A program made the position numbers and the translations under genes. From the NCBI GenBank assembly GCA_024281055.1, contig JAMXLF010000006.1, positions 57,151 to 121,150 of the forward strand: a stretch of DNA of 64,000 nt, written 5' to 3'. How positions within the stretch are numbered: the first letter of the stretch is position 1; every line of letters begins with the position of its first letter. A model generated the notes under the pieces. The model worked only from the letters and a program-made list of their open reading frames with translations, had not been told where the DNA came from and made no database searches. Positions 20,226-32,660 of this stretch are shown here, piece after piece. Origin of the DNA: Geobacteraceae bacterium. GTDB taxonomy: Bacteria; Desulfobacterota; Desulfuromonadia; Geobacterales; Geobacteraceae.

Positions 20226-21236
20226 ATGCTTATCGTCATGAACCACAAGGCTGGACCGAAACAGATCGAGGCGGTAATCGAAGCCGTGGCGAAGATGGGG
20301 TTGAAGGCCGCCCCCATTCCCGGGAGCGAGCGGACCGCCATCGGCGTCTTGGGGAACAAGGGGTACGTGGATGACTCGACCATCAGGGATCTGCCCGGAG
20401 TGCAGGAGGTAATCCACGTCTCCAAGCCATACAAGCTCGTGTCGCGGGATTTTCACCCGCGGGCCACGGTGGTTAATGTGGCCGGAGTTGAGATCGGCGA
20501 AGGGAAGCGGCCGGTGGTCGCCGCCGGACCCTGCGCGGTGGAGAGCGAGGAACAGATCGTCAGGACTGCCCGGGCGGTGAAAAAGGCCGGGGCCAACCTG
20601 CTGCGCGGCGGAGCCTTCAAGCCGCGGACTGGCCCCCACACCTTCCAGGGGCTGCGCGAAGAGGGGCTGAGGCTCCTCGCCCTGGCAGGAAAAGAGGTCG
20701 GGCTTCCCATCGTCACCGAGGTGATGAGCCCGGACAGCGTGGAACTGGTAGCCGAGAGCGCCGACCTTCTCCAGATAGGGGCGCGCAACATGCAGAATTT
20801 CGACCTCCTGCGGGAAGTGGGGCGGGTCGGCAAGCCGGTGCTCCTGAAACGGGGGATGAGCGCCACCATCGAGGAGTTCCTCGCCGCGGCTGAATACATC
20901 CTCGCCGAGGGAAACCACCAGGTAATCCTCTGCGAGCGGGGCATCCGCACCTTCGAAACCGCCACCCGCAACACCCTCGACCTGTCGGTGGTACCCCTGG
21001 TCAAGGAGCTGTCGCACCTCCCCGTCATGGTCGATCCGTCCCACGCCACCGGCAAGCGGAGCCTCGTCCCCCCCATGTCCAAGGCCGCCCTCGTGGCGGG
21101 TGCTCACGGAATCATCGTCGAGGTCCATCCCGAGCCGGAGAAGGCCCTCTCCGACGGGCCCCAGTCGCTCACCTTCCCCGGTTTCGAACGGCTGATGGAG
21201 GAGATCGCCCGGCTGAGCCCCTTTCTCGGTTTCTGA
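20226..21236 (+). CDS. aroF: 3-deoxy-7-phosphoheptulonate synthase (DAHP synthase, type I-beta)
   Basis: It condenses phosphoenolpyruvate with erythrose 4-phosphate, the first step of the shikimate pathway. It has 336 residues: an N-terminal ferredoxin-like regulatory domain (about 1-70, LIVMNHKAGPKQIEAVIEAV) and a KDO8P/DAHP synthase barrel with AAGPCAVESEEQ, RGGAFKPRTGPHTFQG and MVDPSHATGKRSLV. This is the Thermotoga-like allosteric form. GGAGGGGG before ATG 20226 sets the start, although the frame is open upstream. Confidence 0.95.
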   Translation: MLIVMNHKAGPKQIEAVIEAVAKMGLKAAPIPGSERTAIGVLGNKGYVDDSTIRDLPGVQEVIHVSKPYKLVSRDFHPRATVVNVAGVEIGEGKRPVVAAGPCAVESEEQIVRTARAVKKAGANLLRGGAFKPRTGPHTFQGLREEGLRLLALAGKEVGLPIVTEVMSPDSVELVAESADLLQIGARNMQNFDLLREVGRVGKPVLLKRGMSATIEEFLAAAEYILAEGNHQVILCERGIRTFETATRNTLDLSVVPLVKELSHLPVMVDPSHATGKRSLVPPMSKAALVAGAHGIIVEVHPEPEKALSDGPQSLTFPGFERLMEEIARLSPFLGF

Positions 21237-21266
21237 GGGAGTTCCGCAGGTACTGCAAACTCCCCC

Positions 21267-21295
21267 TTGATTTATCCGAGCGGCGGGAGTAAACT
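21267..21295 (+). promoter_or_regulatory. promoter of the 6S RNA candidate
   Basis: TTGATT (21267-21272) and TAAACT (21290-21295) are spaced by 17 bases. The expected start is near 21302, where the paired RNA structure begins. Confidence 0.7.
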
Positions 21296-21301
21296 GACTC
21301 A

Positions 21302-21495
21302 AAAGTTCGAATTCTCTCTACCCTGCACGTGAGGTTACAAAAGCCCAGGCGGAATACTTCAATTGTACGGGAGCCTTTCAGGTCGTGGTGTGCTGCCCCA
21401 TCGCGCGGGATTTGCCTGAAGCGGTACAAAGGAAACCCACCTCTTAGTGACTTCGCTCGGAGGCCATCGAACCCACGGCATGGTGGAGAGAACGG
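21302..21495 (+). ncRNA. ssrS: 6S RNA candidate
   Basis: The 377-base gap between aroF and recQ holds a promoter, a structured stretch of about 190 nt and a terminator, with no credible ORF. The ends pair over about 20 bases (21312-21336 with 21470-21493). The middle forms a long interrupted hairpin (for example TTCAGG with CCTGAA, and GTAC with GTAC). The segment CAAAGGAAACCCACCTC resembles the conserved 3' part of proteobacterial 6S RNA, which binds sigma-70 RNA polymerase. Assignment rests on fold, size and this motif, recalled and not searched. Confidence 0.7.
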
Positions 21496-21500
21496 AAATG

Positions 21501-21529
21501 AGGAGGCTGGCTACCAGCCTCCTTTTTTT
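21501..21529 (+). terminator. terminator after the 6S RNA candidate
   Basis: GGAGGCTGG-CTA-CCAGCCTCC followed by TTTTTTT. Confidence 0.9.
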
Positions 21530-21613
21530 GTGCATGGCCCTGTCGAACAGGAACTCCGTCTCCCCTGATACCATATTCATTCCACTTTCAGCAGCACCCG
21601 GATCGGGCTCCCC

Positions 21614-23410
21614 ATGGAAAGAACACCCCTCGCAACCCTGAAAAACGTCTTCGGCTACACCGCATTTCGCCCCCACCAGGAGGAGATCATTGCGGGGGTT
21701 ATCCGGGGCAAGGACGCATTCGTCCTCATGCCGACCGGCGGCGGGAAATCGCTCTGCTACCAGATCCCGGCCCTCCACCGGGAAGGAGCGGGAATCGTCG
21801 TCTCCCCCCTCATCTCGCTCATGAAGGACCAGGTAGACGCCCTGGTCGCCAACGGAGTCGCGGCAGCCTGCTACAACTCTACCCTTGGCGAAGCAGAGGC
21901 ACGGCGGGTGTTGGCCCGGTTCCACGGGGGCGAGCTCGACCTTCTCTACGTGGCGCCGGAGCGGCTGATGAGCGAAGCCTTCCTGGAGCGGCTGCGGGAG
22001 GTGCCGCTCGCCCTTTTTGCTATCGATGAGGCGCACTGCGTCTCCCAGTGGGGGCATGACTTTCGGCCGGAATACGTGCAACTTGGCCGGCTGCGCGGGC
22101 TTTTTCCCGGAGTGCCGCTCATCGCCCTCACTGCCACCGCCGACCCCCAGACCCGCGCCGACATCGTCGCGCGCCTGGGGCTGGCAGATGCACCTTTTTT
22201 TGTCGCCGGGTTCGACCGCCCCAACATTCGCTACACGGTGGTGGAGAAGCAGAAGCCCGCGCAGCAGCTCATGGCGTTTCTGAAGGACCGTCCCGAGGAG
22301 GCGGGGATCGTCTATGCCCTCTCCCGCAAGCGAGTGGAAGAGGTGGCGGAGCGCCTGGCGGCGGCCGGGATCAAGGCCGCCTCGTACCATGCCGGACTCC
22401 CCGACGCGGAGCGGCACCGGGTGCAGGAGGCGTTTCTGCGCGACGACCTGCGCATTGTGGTGGCCACGGTCGCCTTCGGCATGGGGATCGACAAGCCGAA
22501 CGTCCGTTTCGTAGTCCACTATGACCTACCCCGCAACATCGAGAGTTACTATCAGGAGACCGGCCGGGCCGGCCGCGACGGCCTTCCTGCCGAGGCGCTC
22601 CTCCTGTTCGGCTACGGCGACATCGCCATCAGCCGTGCCCTCATCGAGTCGGGTGGAAACGGCGAGCAGAACCGGATCGAGCTCCACAAGCTGAATGCCA
22701 TGGTCGGTTTTGCCGAGGCCCTCGCCTGCCGGCGGCGGGTGCTTCTTGGTTATTTCGGGGAGCGGCTTGAAGAGGAGTGCGGTAACTGCGACGTCTGTCT
22801 CTCGCCGCCCGAGCGCTACGACGCCACCGAAGAGGCCCGGAAGGCCCTCTCCTGTGTCTACCGGGTGGGACAGCGCTTCGGGATGGGACACGTGATCGAG
22901 GTCCTGCGCGGCTCCCAGAGCCAGCGCATCCAGGGGCTGGGGCACGACCGGCTTTCCACCTACGGGATAGGCCGGCAGCTCTCCACCGACGCCTGGGGGA
23001 GTATCATTCGCCAGTTGGTGCACCTGGGATACCTGGAGCAGGACATGGGAAACTACTCGGTTCTTCGCCTCACCGAACAGGCGCGTCCGCTGTTGCGCGG
23101 CGAGGAGCGGCTGGTCCTGGCACGGCCGCGCGTGAAGATGGCTGCGGTGAAGAAGGAGGCAAAGAAGGGGCGGGGAGCGATGGCCTGCGACGAGGAGCTG
23201 TTCCAGGCCCTGCGCGCGTTGCGCAAGCGCCTGGCGGACGAGCAGCAGGTGCCGCCCTTCGTGATCTTCGGCGATGCCACCCTGATAGAAATGGCCGCCC
23301 TCCGTCCCGTGGATGTGGAGGGGATGGCGCGGATCAGCGGCGTCGGCAAGCACAAGCTTGGAAGGTACGGGGCGGAATTCCTTGAGGTCATTCGCGGTCT
23401 TACTGCGTGA
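21614..23410 (+). CDS. recQ: ATP-dependent DNA helicase RecQ
   Basis: RecQ unwinds recombination and stalled-fork intermediates in the 3'-5' direction. The 598-residue protein has Walker A PTGGGKSLCYQ (about 39-49), AIDEAHCVSQWGHDFRPEY, motif VI QETGRAGRDG, and the RQC zinc site C-x16-C-x2-C-x2-C ending CGNCDVC. A winged helix and a C-terminal HRDC domain (about 520-598) follow. It follows the 6S RNA terminator and converges with the next gene. Confidence 0.97.
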   Translation: MERTPLATLKNVFGYTAFRPHQEEIIAGVIRGKDAFVLMPTGGGKSLCYQIPALHREGAGIVVSPLISLMKDQVDALVANGVAAACYNSTLGEAEARRVLARFHGGELDLLYVAPERLMSEAFLERLREVPLALFAIDEAHCVSQWGHDFRPEYVQLGRLRGLFPGVPLIALTATADPQTRADIVARLGLADAPFFVAGFDRPNIRYTVVEKQKPAQQLMAFLKDRPEEAGIVYALSRKRVEEVAERLAAAGIKAASYHAGLPDAERHRVQEAFLRDDLRIVVATVAFGMGIDKPNVRFVVHYDLPRNIESYYQETGRAGRDGLPAEALLLFGYGDIAISRALIESGGNGEQNRIELHKLNAMVGFAEALACRRRVLLGYFGERLEEECGNCDVCLSPPERYDATEEARKALSCVYRVGQRFGMGHVIEVLRGSQSQRIQGLGHDRLSTYGIGRQLSTDAWGSIIRQLVHLGYLEQDMGNYSVLRLTEQARPLLRGEERLVLARPRVKMAAVKKEAKKGRGAMACDEELFQALRALRKRLADEQQVPPFVIFGDATLIEMAALRPVDVEGMARISGVGKHKLGRYGAEFLEVIRGLTA

Positions 23411-23446
23411 TCCATCCGCCCGCGACTTGAGGGCGGTTCAGTTGGC

Positions 23447-24682
23447 TCACATTGGCTCACTCGATTTTTTCCCCGGCAATTCCCGGAGGATCGCCGTGAA
23501 CATCGGGCTGTGATCGGTCTTCGAGGCGGCCAGGGCCATTTCCACCTCGGTCACGCGCCCCTCAGTATCCCGGACCTTTTGGAGGGTCGTCTCCCCTACC
23601 CCGCCACCTTTGCCGTCCCGGAGATAGGTGGCTATTCCTTCGCGCAGCACCTCCCCGTCGACCAGGAACTTGAAAACGCTTTCCCCCAGGATCGCCTGCC
23701 GGGAGAGGCCGAAGAGCTCCTCTGCCCGCTGGTTGGATATGACGATCTTGCCGTCCTCCATGAAGGTTACCACTGCCGACTGCGCCATTTCGATGAATTT
23801 GCGGTAGCGTTCCTCAGACTCCCTGCTCTGTGCCGTCTTGCGGGACAACTCCTCCATCATGTCGTTGAAGGCGTCGATCAGCCGGCCGATCTCGTCGTTG
23901 CCTGCCTTCGGCAGTCGTTCGGCGAAGTTGCCGGTCCTGGTCACGCGGATGATGGTTTCGGCCAGCAATGTGACGGGGCTGATGATGGTTCTGCGGATCA
24001 GGGTGCCCATGATCGCGATGATCAGGAAGAAGATCGCCCCTCGGTAGAGGAGGTCGAGTCGCAGATTGACCCCGATGACCCGGTACAACTCCTCCATGGG
24101 GACGGACACCGAGACTGCACCGATGACCTGACCCACCTCGTAGTTGTACGAGTAGTGGCCGCGCGGAAAACGTTCCTGGATGAATTTCGGGGCGTCCTCG
24201 AACTTGCCGTGGCATTTCAGGCAGGACTTTTCCGCCAGCATCGGCAGCATGTAGCGAAAGGTCGGCTCCTGGCCGGTTGTGACCACCTCGGAAATTTCCT
24301 TTGCAGCCCTGGTGGCGAACTCCTGCAAGTGTGCCGTTTCGTATGGGTCGGGGCGATTGTTCGGGTTGCGGTAGCGCAGTGACACCTGGCGCACGTAGTA
24401 GGGGCTGTCCTTGGTGATTCTCTTGGCGATCTGGGTGGCCACCACTTGGGGGACCAGGGCGTAGTTGTGGGCCGGTTCGTCATGGACCACGCTCGACATA
24501 TAATCGCGGGATTCGATGATCACCCTGGCGATGAGGCGCGCCTGATCCGCGGCCATCTTCAGGATGAGGGACTGCTGGCGCTGGTAGACGAAAAAGGCCG
24601 CGGCGACGAAGAGAACAATGAGGAGAAGGGACAGGATGAGATTGAACTTGGTATTGATCTTCAGGTTGACAAACCACGACAT
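23447..24682 (-). CDS. membrane heme-c sensor (Tll0287/DUF3365-like) with HAMP and PAS, no kinase
   Basis: The 411-residue protein starts MSWFVNLKINTKFN behind GGAGG. It has a helix at about 13-33, an extracytoplasmic sensor region containing one c-type heme motif CLKCH (about residue 165) and a second helix near 230-250. HAMP follows, then a PAS domain (about 300-405) that runs to the C-terminus. No kinase, methyl-accepting, GGDEF or DNA-binding domain follows. Heme-c sensors of this type are known from Geobacter receptors. Here the signal must pass to a separate partner, or the output domain has been lost. Confidence 0.85.
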   Translation of the reverse strand: MSWFVNLKINTKFNLILSLLLIVLFVAAAFFVYQRQQSLILKMAADQARLIARVIIESRDYMSSVVHDEPAHNYALVPQVVATQIAKRITKDSPYYVRQVSLRYRNPNNRPDPYETAHLQEFATRAAKEISEVVTTGQEPTFRYMLPMLAEKSCLKCHGKFEDAPKFIQERFPRGHYSYNYEVGQVIGAVSVSVPMEELYRVIGVNLRLDLLYRGAIFFLIIAIMGTLIRRTIISPVTLLAETIIRVTRTGNFAERLPKAGNDEIGRLIDAFNDMMEELSRKTAQSRESEERYRKFIEMAQSAVVTFMEDGKIVISNQRAEELFGLSRQAILGESVFKFLVDGEVLREGIATYLRDGKGGGVGETTLQKVRDTEGRVTEVEMALAASKTDHSPMFTAILRELPGKKSSEPM

Positions 24683-24812
24683 GCAGGCCTCCGTCATTGC
24701 CGGTTTATCCCTCAATTATACCCGGAGCTGCAGGCGTGGCAAGCAGTAAAGGCACCGGCATTCAGCCGGCACACCGGTGAACGGGGTTAGGACGATGACC
24801 CCGGCGGATTGC

Positions 24813-25076
24813 TCATCCTTTATGGCATTCGAAGCAGAGGGGATCGGCAACCCGCCGTTTGAGGAGAGAATTCCGGTCCTTGGGCTGAGCCTTGCCCATC
24901 AGTTTTTCCCCTACCTTGTGGCAGTCGAAACATCCCCTTCCCTGGAGTGCTTTGTGCATTTTCACCATGGCCGGGTTCTTGCTGTGACATTCGTTGCATT
25001 CAAAGGCGCGGGCCGCCGGCGCGGTGAGTGCCAGCAAGATGAGCAAAGCTCCTGTCTGTGCCGCCAGTTTGTTCAC
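24813..25076 (-). CDS. small periplasmic triheme c-type cytochrome
   Basis: The 87-residue precursor has a signal peptide (about 1-24, LALTAPAARA) and three CxxCH motifs: CNECH, CFDCH and CFECH. Additional His residues (KMHKAL and others) can act as distal ligands. The mature protein of about 63 residues is a compact electron carrier. GTG 25076 is preceded by GGAGG at ten bases. It lies upstream of the heme-c sensor on the same strand, which suggests related redox roles. Confidence 0.9.
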   Translation of the reverse strand: MNKLAAQTGALLILLALTAPAARAFECNECHSKNPAMVKMHKALQGRGCFDCHKVGEKLMGKAQPKDRNSLLKRRVADPLCFECHKG

Positions 25077-25370
25077 GGTTTTTTATCCTCCATTGATTTG
25101 TTTTTCGTCAGTATAGCCGGTTGCTCGGACTGCCGGATTGACTGAAGTCAAAAAATGCACCTAAAACGTTCTGTCGGCAATGAATGGGGATCCGCGCGGC
25201 ATTCCATAGTGGACGGGACTGAGGTCCCAGGCGGGGTGAGGGCGGCCTTGTATGAAAAAATCCTTTCAATTATCAGAGTATTGTGGTAGTTTGCGAAACT
25301 CCCGCGACCTTCCGGAATCTGACCTGCCTGACACTGTAACGAAAAACCAACAGTACACACAGAACAATCT
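25077..25370. other. divergent promoter region between cytochrome and parA
   Basis: This 294-base gap separates leftward cytochrome and rightward parA. A weak TTGTAT-N17-TATCAG pair near 25248-25280 could serve parA. No gene or clear repeat is visible, and parA has no strong ribosome site. Confidence 0.35.
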
Positions 25371-26144
25371 ATGGCCAAGATCATCTGCATAGCCAACCAG
25401 AAGGGCGGGGTCGGCAAGACAACCACGGCGGTCAACCTCGCCTCCTCGCTTGCCGTAGCGGAGAGGAAGACTCTCCTCGTCGACATGGACCCCCAGGGGA
25501 ACGCCGGGAGCGGTGTCGGCGTCGACAAGGGTGCTCTCAGGCAGAGCATCTACGATGTCCTCGTGAACGAAGATGACCCGCGGAGCGTGGTGAGACAGAC
25601 CGAAATCCCTTTTCTCTCGGTTTTGGCAGCCACCACAGACCTGGCCGGTGCGGAACTGGAACTTGTCTCGGTCATCGGCCGCGAACTGAAGCTCAAGGAG
25701 GCCATCGAACCGTTGAGCGGGGCCTTTGATTATATCATCATCGATTGCCCTCCCTCCCTAGGCCTTCTCACCATTAATGCCATGACCGCAGCCCATTCCG
25801 TTCTCATCCCCTTACAATGCGAGTTCTACGCCATGGAGGGACTTTCCCATATTCTCCAAACCATCAAACTGGTCCAGAAATCCGTGAACCCGTCCCTCGC
25901 CATCGAGGGGATCCTGCTGACGATGTACGATGGCCGCAACAACCTCTCCCGCCAGGTGAGCGAGGAGATCCGCGCCCACTTTCCCCGGGAAACCTTCGAA
26001 ACCGTTATCCCGAGAAATGTCCGGTTGTCCGAGGCCCCCAGCCATGGCAAGCCGATAATCCTCTATGACATCGCCTCGCGGGGGGCTACCAGCTATCTGG
26101 AGCTGGCCAAGGAAATCATTCAGCGTGAGGGTACCCATGGTTAA
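25371..26144 (+). CDS. parA: chromosome partitioning ATPase ParA (Soj)
   Basis: The 257-residue deviant-Walker ATPase moves the ParB-bound origin region. It shows the KGGVGKTTTAVN motif at about 10-21, MDPQGNAGSGVGVD and IIDCPPSLGLLT. It overlaps parB by eight bases. Soj/Spo0J pairs usually lie near the replication origin. Confidence 0.97.
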   Translation: MAKIICIANQKGGVGKTTTAVNLASSLAVAERKTLLVDMDPQGNAGSGVGVDKGALRQSIYDVLVNEDDPRSVVRQTEIPFLSVLAATTDLAGAELELVSVIGRELKLKEAIEPLSGAFDYIIIDCPPSLGLLTINAMTAAHSVLIPLQCEFYAMEGLSHILQTIKLVQKSVNPSLAIEGILLTMYDGRNNLSRQVSEEIRAHFPRETFETVIPRNVRLSEAPSHGKPIILYDIASRGATSYLELAKEIIQREGTHG

Positions 26145-26973
26145 GAAAACCGGCCTCGGCAAGGGAATGGGAGCGCTGCTGACGGTGGTGGAAAATGAAC
26201 GGAGCAGCTACTTCCTCTGTCCCATCGAGGAGGTCAAGCCGAACAAGGAGCAGCCCCGCAAGACCTTTTCCGCCGAAAAGCTCGAGGAGTTGGCCGCGTC
26301 CATCCGGGAAAAGGGAATCATTCAGCCCCTGGTCGTGCAAAAAAAGAGCGGGCACTATGAGCTCATTGCCGGTGAAAGACGCTGGCGTGCCGCCCAGAAG
26401 GCGGGGTTGCGGGAAGTTCCGGTGGTCATCCAGGACGTTTCCGATGACACAGCCCTGGAGATGGCGCTTATCGAAAATATTCAGCGCGAGGACCTGAATG
26501 CCGTGGAAGAGGCGGAGGCCTTCCATGCGCTTCAGGAAAAGTTCGGCATTTCCCAGGAGGAACTGGCGAAGCGCGTGGGCAAGGATCGGTCGACGGTGGC
26601 CAACTCACTTCGTCTGCTCAAGCTCCCTGCCGAAATCAAGCGGGACATCGTCGAGGAAAGGTTGGCCATGGGGCATGCCCGGGCGCTGCTGGCACTCGAC
26701 GAGCCGGGCCAGATGAAGAGGGCCCGGGAAGAAATAGTCAAGGGACACCTCACCGTACGTGCTGCGGAAACCCTGGTGAAACGCCTGAAGGCGAACCGTC
26801 CGGCAAAGCAGCCAAAGCCGGTCGATCCGCATCTCACCGATCTCGTGGAGCGGTTGAAGCGCCACTTCGGGGCCAGAGTGGCAATTCGCCCAAGCGGACG
26901 GGGGGGAAAGGTCGAAATCTCCTTTTCCAGTGCGGACGATCTGAGCCGCATTTTGGACATTATAAATTGCTAA
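26137..26973 (+). CDS. parB: chromosome partitioning protein ParB (Spo0J)
   Basis: ParB binds parS sites, spreads and, in well-studied members, uses CTP. The 278-residue protein has the N-terminal KKTGLGKGMGALL ParA-activating segment, the CTP-binding GERRWRAAQKAGL motif and ALIENIQREDLNAVEEA. A helix-turn-helix (about 160-185, ISQEELAKRVGKDRSTVANS) and a C-terminal dimerisation part follow. ATG 26137 gives the normal N-terminus and overlaps parA. No canonical parS was found in the window by eye. Confidence 0.97.
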   Translation: MVKKTGLGKGMGALLTVVENERSSYFLCPIEEVKPNKEQPRKTFSAEKLEELAASIREKGIIQPLVVQKKSGHYELIAGERRWRAAQKAGLREVPVVIQDVSDDTALEMALIENIQREDLNAVEEAEAFHALQEKFGISQEELAKRVGKDRSTVANSLRLLKLPAEIKRDIVEERLAMGHARALLALDEPGQMKRAREEIVKGHLTVRAAETLVKRLKANRPAKQPKPVDPHLTDLVERLKRHFGARVAIRPSGRGGKVEISFSSADDLSRILDIINC

Positions 26974-27014
26974 TTTATCTACTGTTTTAATTCTCCGGTC
27001 ATTTTGGAAAAAAC

Positions 27015-27043
27015 TTGACTTTCGCTACGTCGTATGATAGCAA
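27015..27043 (+). promoter_or_regulatory. possible promoter of the atp operon
   Basis: TTGACT at 27015-27020 with a weak -10 (TAGCAA at 27038-27043, spacer 17) lies about 110 bases upstream of atpF'. Confidence 0.35.
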
Positions 27044-27092
27044 TGCGATGTTTTGCGTCATCACTTCAATTTTTTTGGTAAAACGAAACAAT

Positions 27093-27107
27093 TGTATACA
27101 GTATACA
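27093..27107. promoter_or_regulatory. TGTATACAGTATACA operator-like palindrome upstream of the atp operon
   Basis: A perfect 15-base palindrome (TGTATAC-A-GTATACA) lies in the leader, 22 bases before the first gene, downstream of the possible promoter. Fourteen of its bases recur upstream of nuoA (58794-58808). A repressor site shared by atp and nuo is the likely meaning. In Geobacter sulfurreducens HgtR is reported to repress both operons. Confidence 0.7.
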
Positions 27108-27128
27108 TAAGCTCATCGAGGTGTTCGG

Positions 27129-27554
27129 GTGATTAATCTTGACATTGCATTCGTAATCCAGGCCATCAATTTCGGCATCCTCCTGCTGGTTCTGAATATT
27201 CTCCTGTACCGGCCAATCCGCAAGGTTCTCGCCGACCGTCAGGGGGAACTCGCCGGAGCAAAGGAGAAGGTGGCTGAGGTTGACCGGGAGGTGCAGGAGA
27301 AGATCGCGCTGTACGAGGCCCGTCTGAAAGACGTGAAAGTAGCGGCTTCCGGCGATCGTGAGGTGCTGAAGAAAGAAGCGCAGGCCGAAGAGGCTGCAGT
27401 TCTCGACAAGGCTCGCAAGGAAGCGAACGATTCCCTGGCGAGCATCAAGAACAAGGTAGCCAAGGAGGCGGCCGACGCCAGGGCGCTGTTGCGTGAGCAG
27501 GCTAATGCCCTGTCACTGGATATCTGCGAGAAGGTTCTCGGAAGGAGTCTGTAA
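27129..27554 (+). CDS. atpX: F-type ATP synthase subunit b'
   Basis: The 141-residue second b-type stator subunit has one transmembrane helix (about 5-25, ending LYRPIRKVLADR) followed by a long charged coiled coil. It starts with GTG 27129 behind GAGGTG and heads the operon. The b/b' heterodimer links the membrane part to F1. Confidence 0.92.
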   Translation: MINLDIAFVIQAINFGILLLVLNILLYRPIRKVLADRQGELAGAKEKVAEVDREVQEKIALYEARLKDVKVAASGDREVLKKEAQAEEAAVLDKARKEANDSLASIKNKVAKEAADARALLREQANALSLDICEKVLGRSL

Positions 27555-27556
27555 CA

Positions 27557-28177
27557 ATGAAACAACGTGCAGGGCATAACGGGGCGTTGAAGCCCGCTCT
27601 GATAATGGCGACGGCCTGCCTCCTTCTCGTTGGCTTGGCAACAGTCGGCTTCGCCGCCGAAGGGGGCGAGGGTGCCCACCACGTGGATACGGCTAAGCAG
27701 TTGAAGGACTTTGGCTGGCGGGTGCTCGACTTCGCTGTCCTCATGGGTATTCTCATCTGGGCGTTGAAGAAGGCCGATGTGAAGGGGTCGCTCAAGGCCC
27801 GCCGGGCCGGGATCGAGAAGGCCCTCCAGGAGGCTGTTACTGCCCGTGAAGCGGCTGAGCGGAAAATGGCGGAGTATCAGGGGAAGCTGGCCAAGGCCAA
27901 CGAAGAAATCGAAGCTATCTCTGCCGCCATCCGCGAGGAAGGACAAAAGGAGAAGGAGCGGATCATCGCCGAGGCTAAGGTGACGGCGGAGAAGATCAAG
28001 GAGCAGGCGCGCCAGGCGGCCGACCAGGAGGTCATCAAGGCCCGCGCGGAGCTTCGGACGGAGGCCGCACGGCTCTCTGTACAACTGGCGGAGCAGACCC
28101 TCAAGGAAAAGATCAATAAGAATGACCAGGACAAGCTGGTTAGTGAATATCTTACCAAGGTGGTGGAGTTACATTGA
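27557..28177 (+). CDS. atpF: F-type ATP synthase subunit b
   Basis: The 206-residue stator subunit has an unusual N-terminal extension. A signal-like hydrophobic stretch with a cleavage-like GFAAEG (about 15-36) precedes the expected membrane helix ([17 protein letters not shown]) and the long coiled coil. Its stop overlaps the atpH TTG start as TTGA. Confidence 0.93.
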   Translation: MKQRAGHNGALKPALIMATACLLLVGLATVGFAAEGGEGAHHVDTAKQLKDFGWRVLDFAVLMGILIWALKKADVKGSLKARRAGIEKALQEAVTAREAAERKMAEYQGKLAKANEEIEAISAAIREEGQKEKERIIAEAKVTAEKIKEQARQAADQEVIKARAELRTEAARLSVQLAEQTLKEKINKNDQDKLVSEYLTKVVELH

Positions 28178-28716
28178 GCGCGAATGCCATAGCAAAACGA
28201 TACGCCAAGGCCCTGGTGCAACTGGGGGCCGAAGAGGGAGCGGTGGGAAAGTTTCAGGCCGAGTTAGCCGGGATCGACGCCTTGCTGGCGGCCAAGGGTG
28301 AGCTGAGGGCCATCTTTACCAACCCCGCTTTTGGCGTTGAAGCGAAGAAGAACATCCTCAAGGACCTCATAGCTAAGCTGTCCGTTTCGCCGACGGTTGC
28401 GAACTTCCTCCAGTTGCTTCTCGACAAGGGGAGGATATCCATTCTGGGGATGATCATCGCCAGTTACGGCACCCTGGCTGATGAGCTTTCCGGTACGGTC
28501 AGGCCAACGCTTGTTTCGGCTATGCCTCTCGGTGATGCACATGTGGCGGAGATCAAGGCCTCACTGGAGAAGATGACCGGCAAGCAGGTGGTGCTGAACG
28601 TGGAAGTCGATCAGGGACTCATCGGTGGCGTGGTCACCAAGATCGGCGATCAGCTGTTCGATGGCAGCGTGCGAACTCAGTTAAAACGAATTGAAGATAC
28701 ATTACAGAAGGGGTGA
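28174..28716 (+). CDS. atpH: F-type ATP synthase subunit delta
   Basis: The 180-residue peripheral subunit joins the stator to the top of F1. It shows the family start [14 protein letters not shown] and the C-terminal motif [18 protein letters not shown]. It starts with TTG 28174, overlapping the end of atpF by four bases. Confidence 0.95.
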   Translation: MSANAIAKRYAKALVQLGAEEGAVGKFQAELAGIDALLAAKGELRAIFTNPAFGVEAKKNILKDLIAKLSVSPTVANFLQLLLDKGRISILGMIIASYGTLADELSGTVRPTLVSAMPLGDAHVAEIKASLEKMTGKQVVLNVEVDQGLIGGVVTKIGDQLFDGSVRTQLKRIEDTLQKG

Positions 28717-28725
28717 GACGTTATT

Positions 28726-30234
<1,509 letters not shown>

Positions 30235-30255
30235 TCGAAGGACGGTACCGAGAAT

Positions 30256-32584
<2,329 letters not shown>

Positions 32585-32660
32585 AGGCAAGGTTGAATAG
32601 TGAATGGTGTGTCCGTAGGGGCAACCCGGCGGGGCACTCTTCCATAAAGGATGACGATAT
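32585..32660. repeat. repeat fragments between atpD and atpC
   Basis: The 76-base gap holds a GTGAATAG-type fragment (TGAATAGTGAATGG at 32593-32606) and a GTAGGGGC fragment (32615-32622). Both families also occur in other operon gaps of this window. Gaps elsewhere in this operon are at most 55 bases. Confidence 0.6.

Noticed and set aside
23416..23438. CCGCCC-N-GGGCGG hairpin as the recQ terminator
   Set aside because: It has a short stem and no T tract, so it is too weak to call.
24800..28000. parS sites near parAB
   Set aside because: No sequence close to TGTTTCACGTGAAACA was found by eye here or elsewhere in the window.
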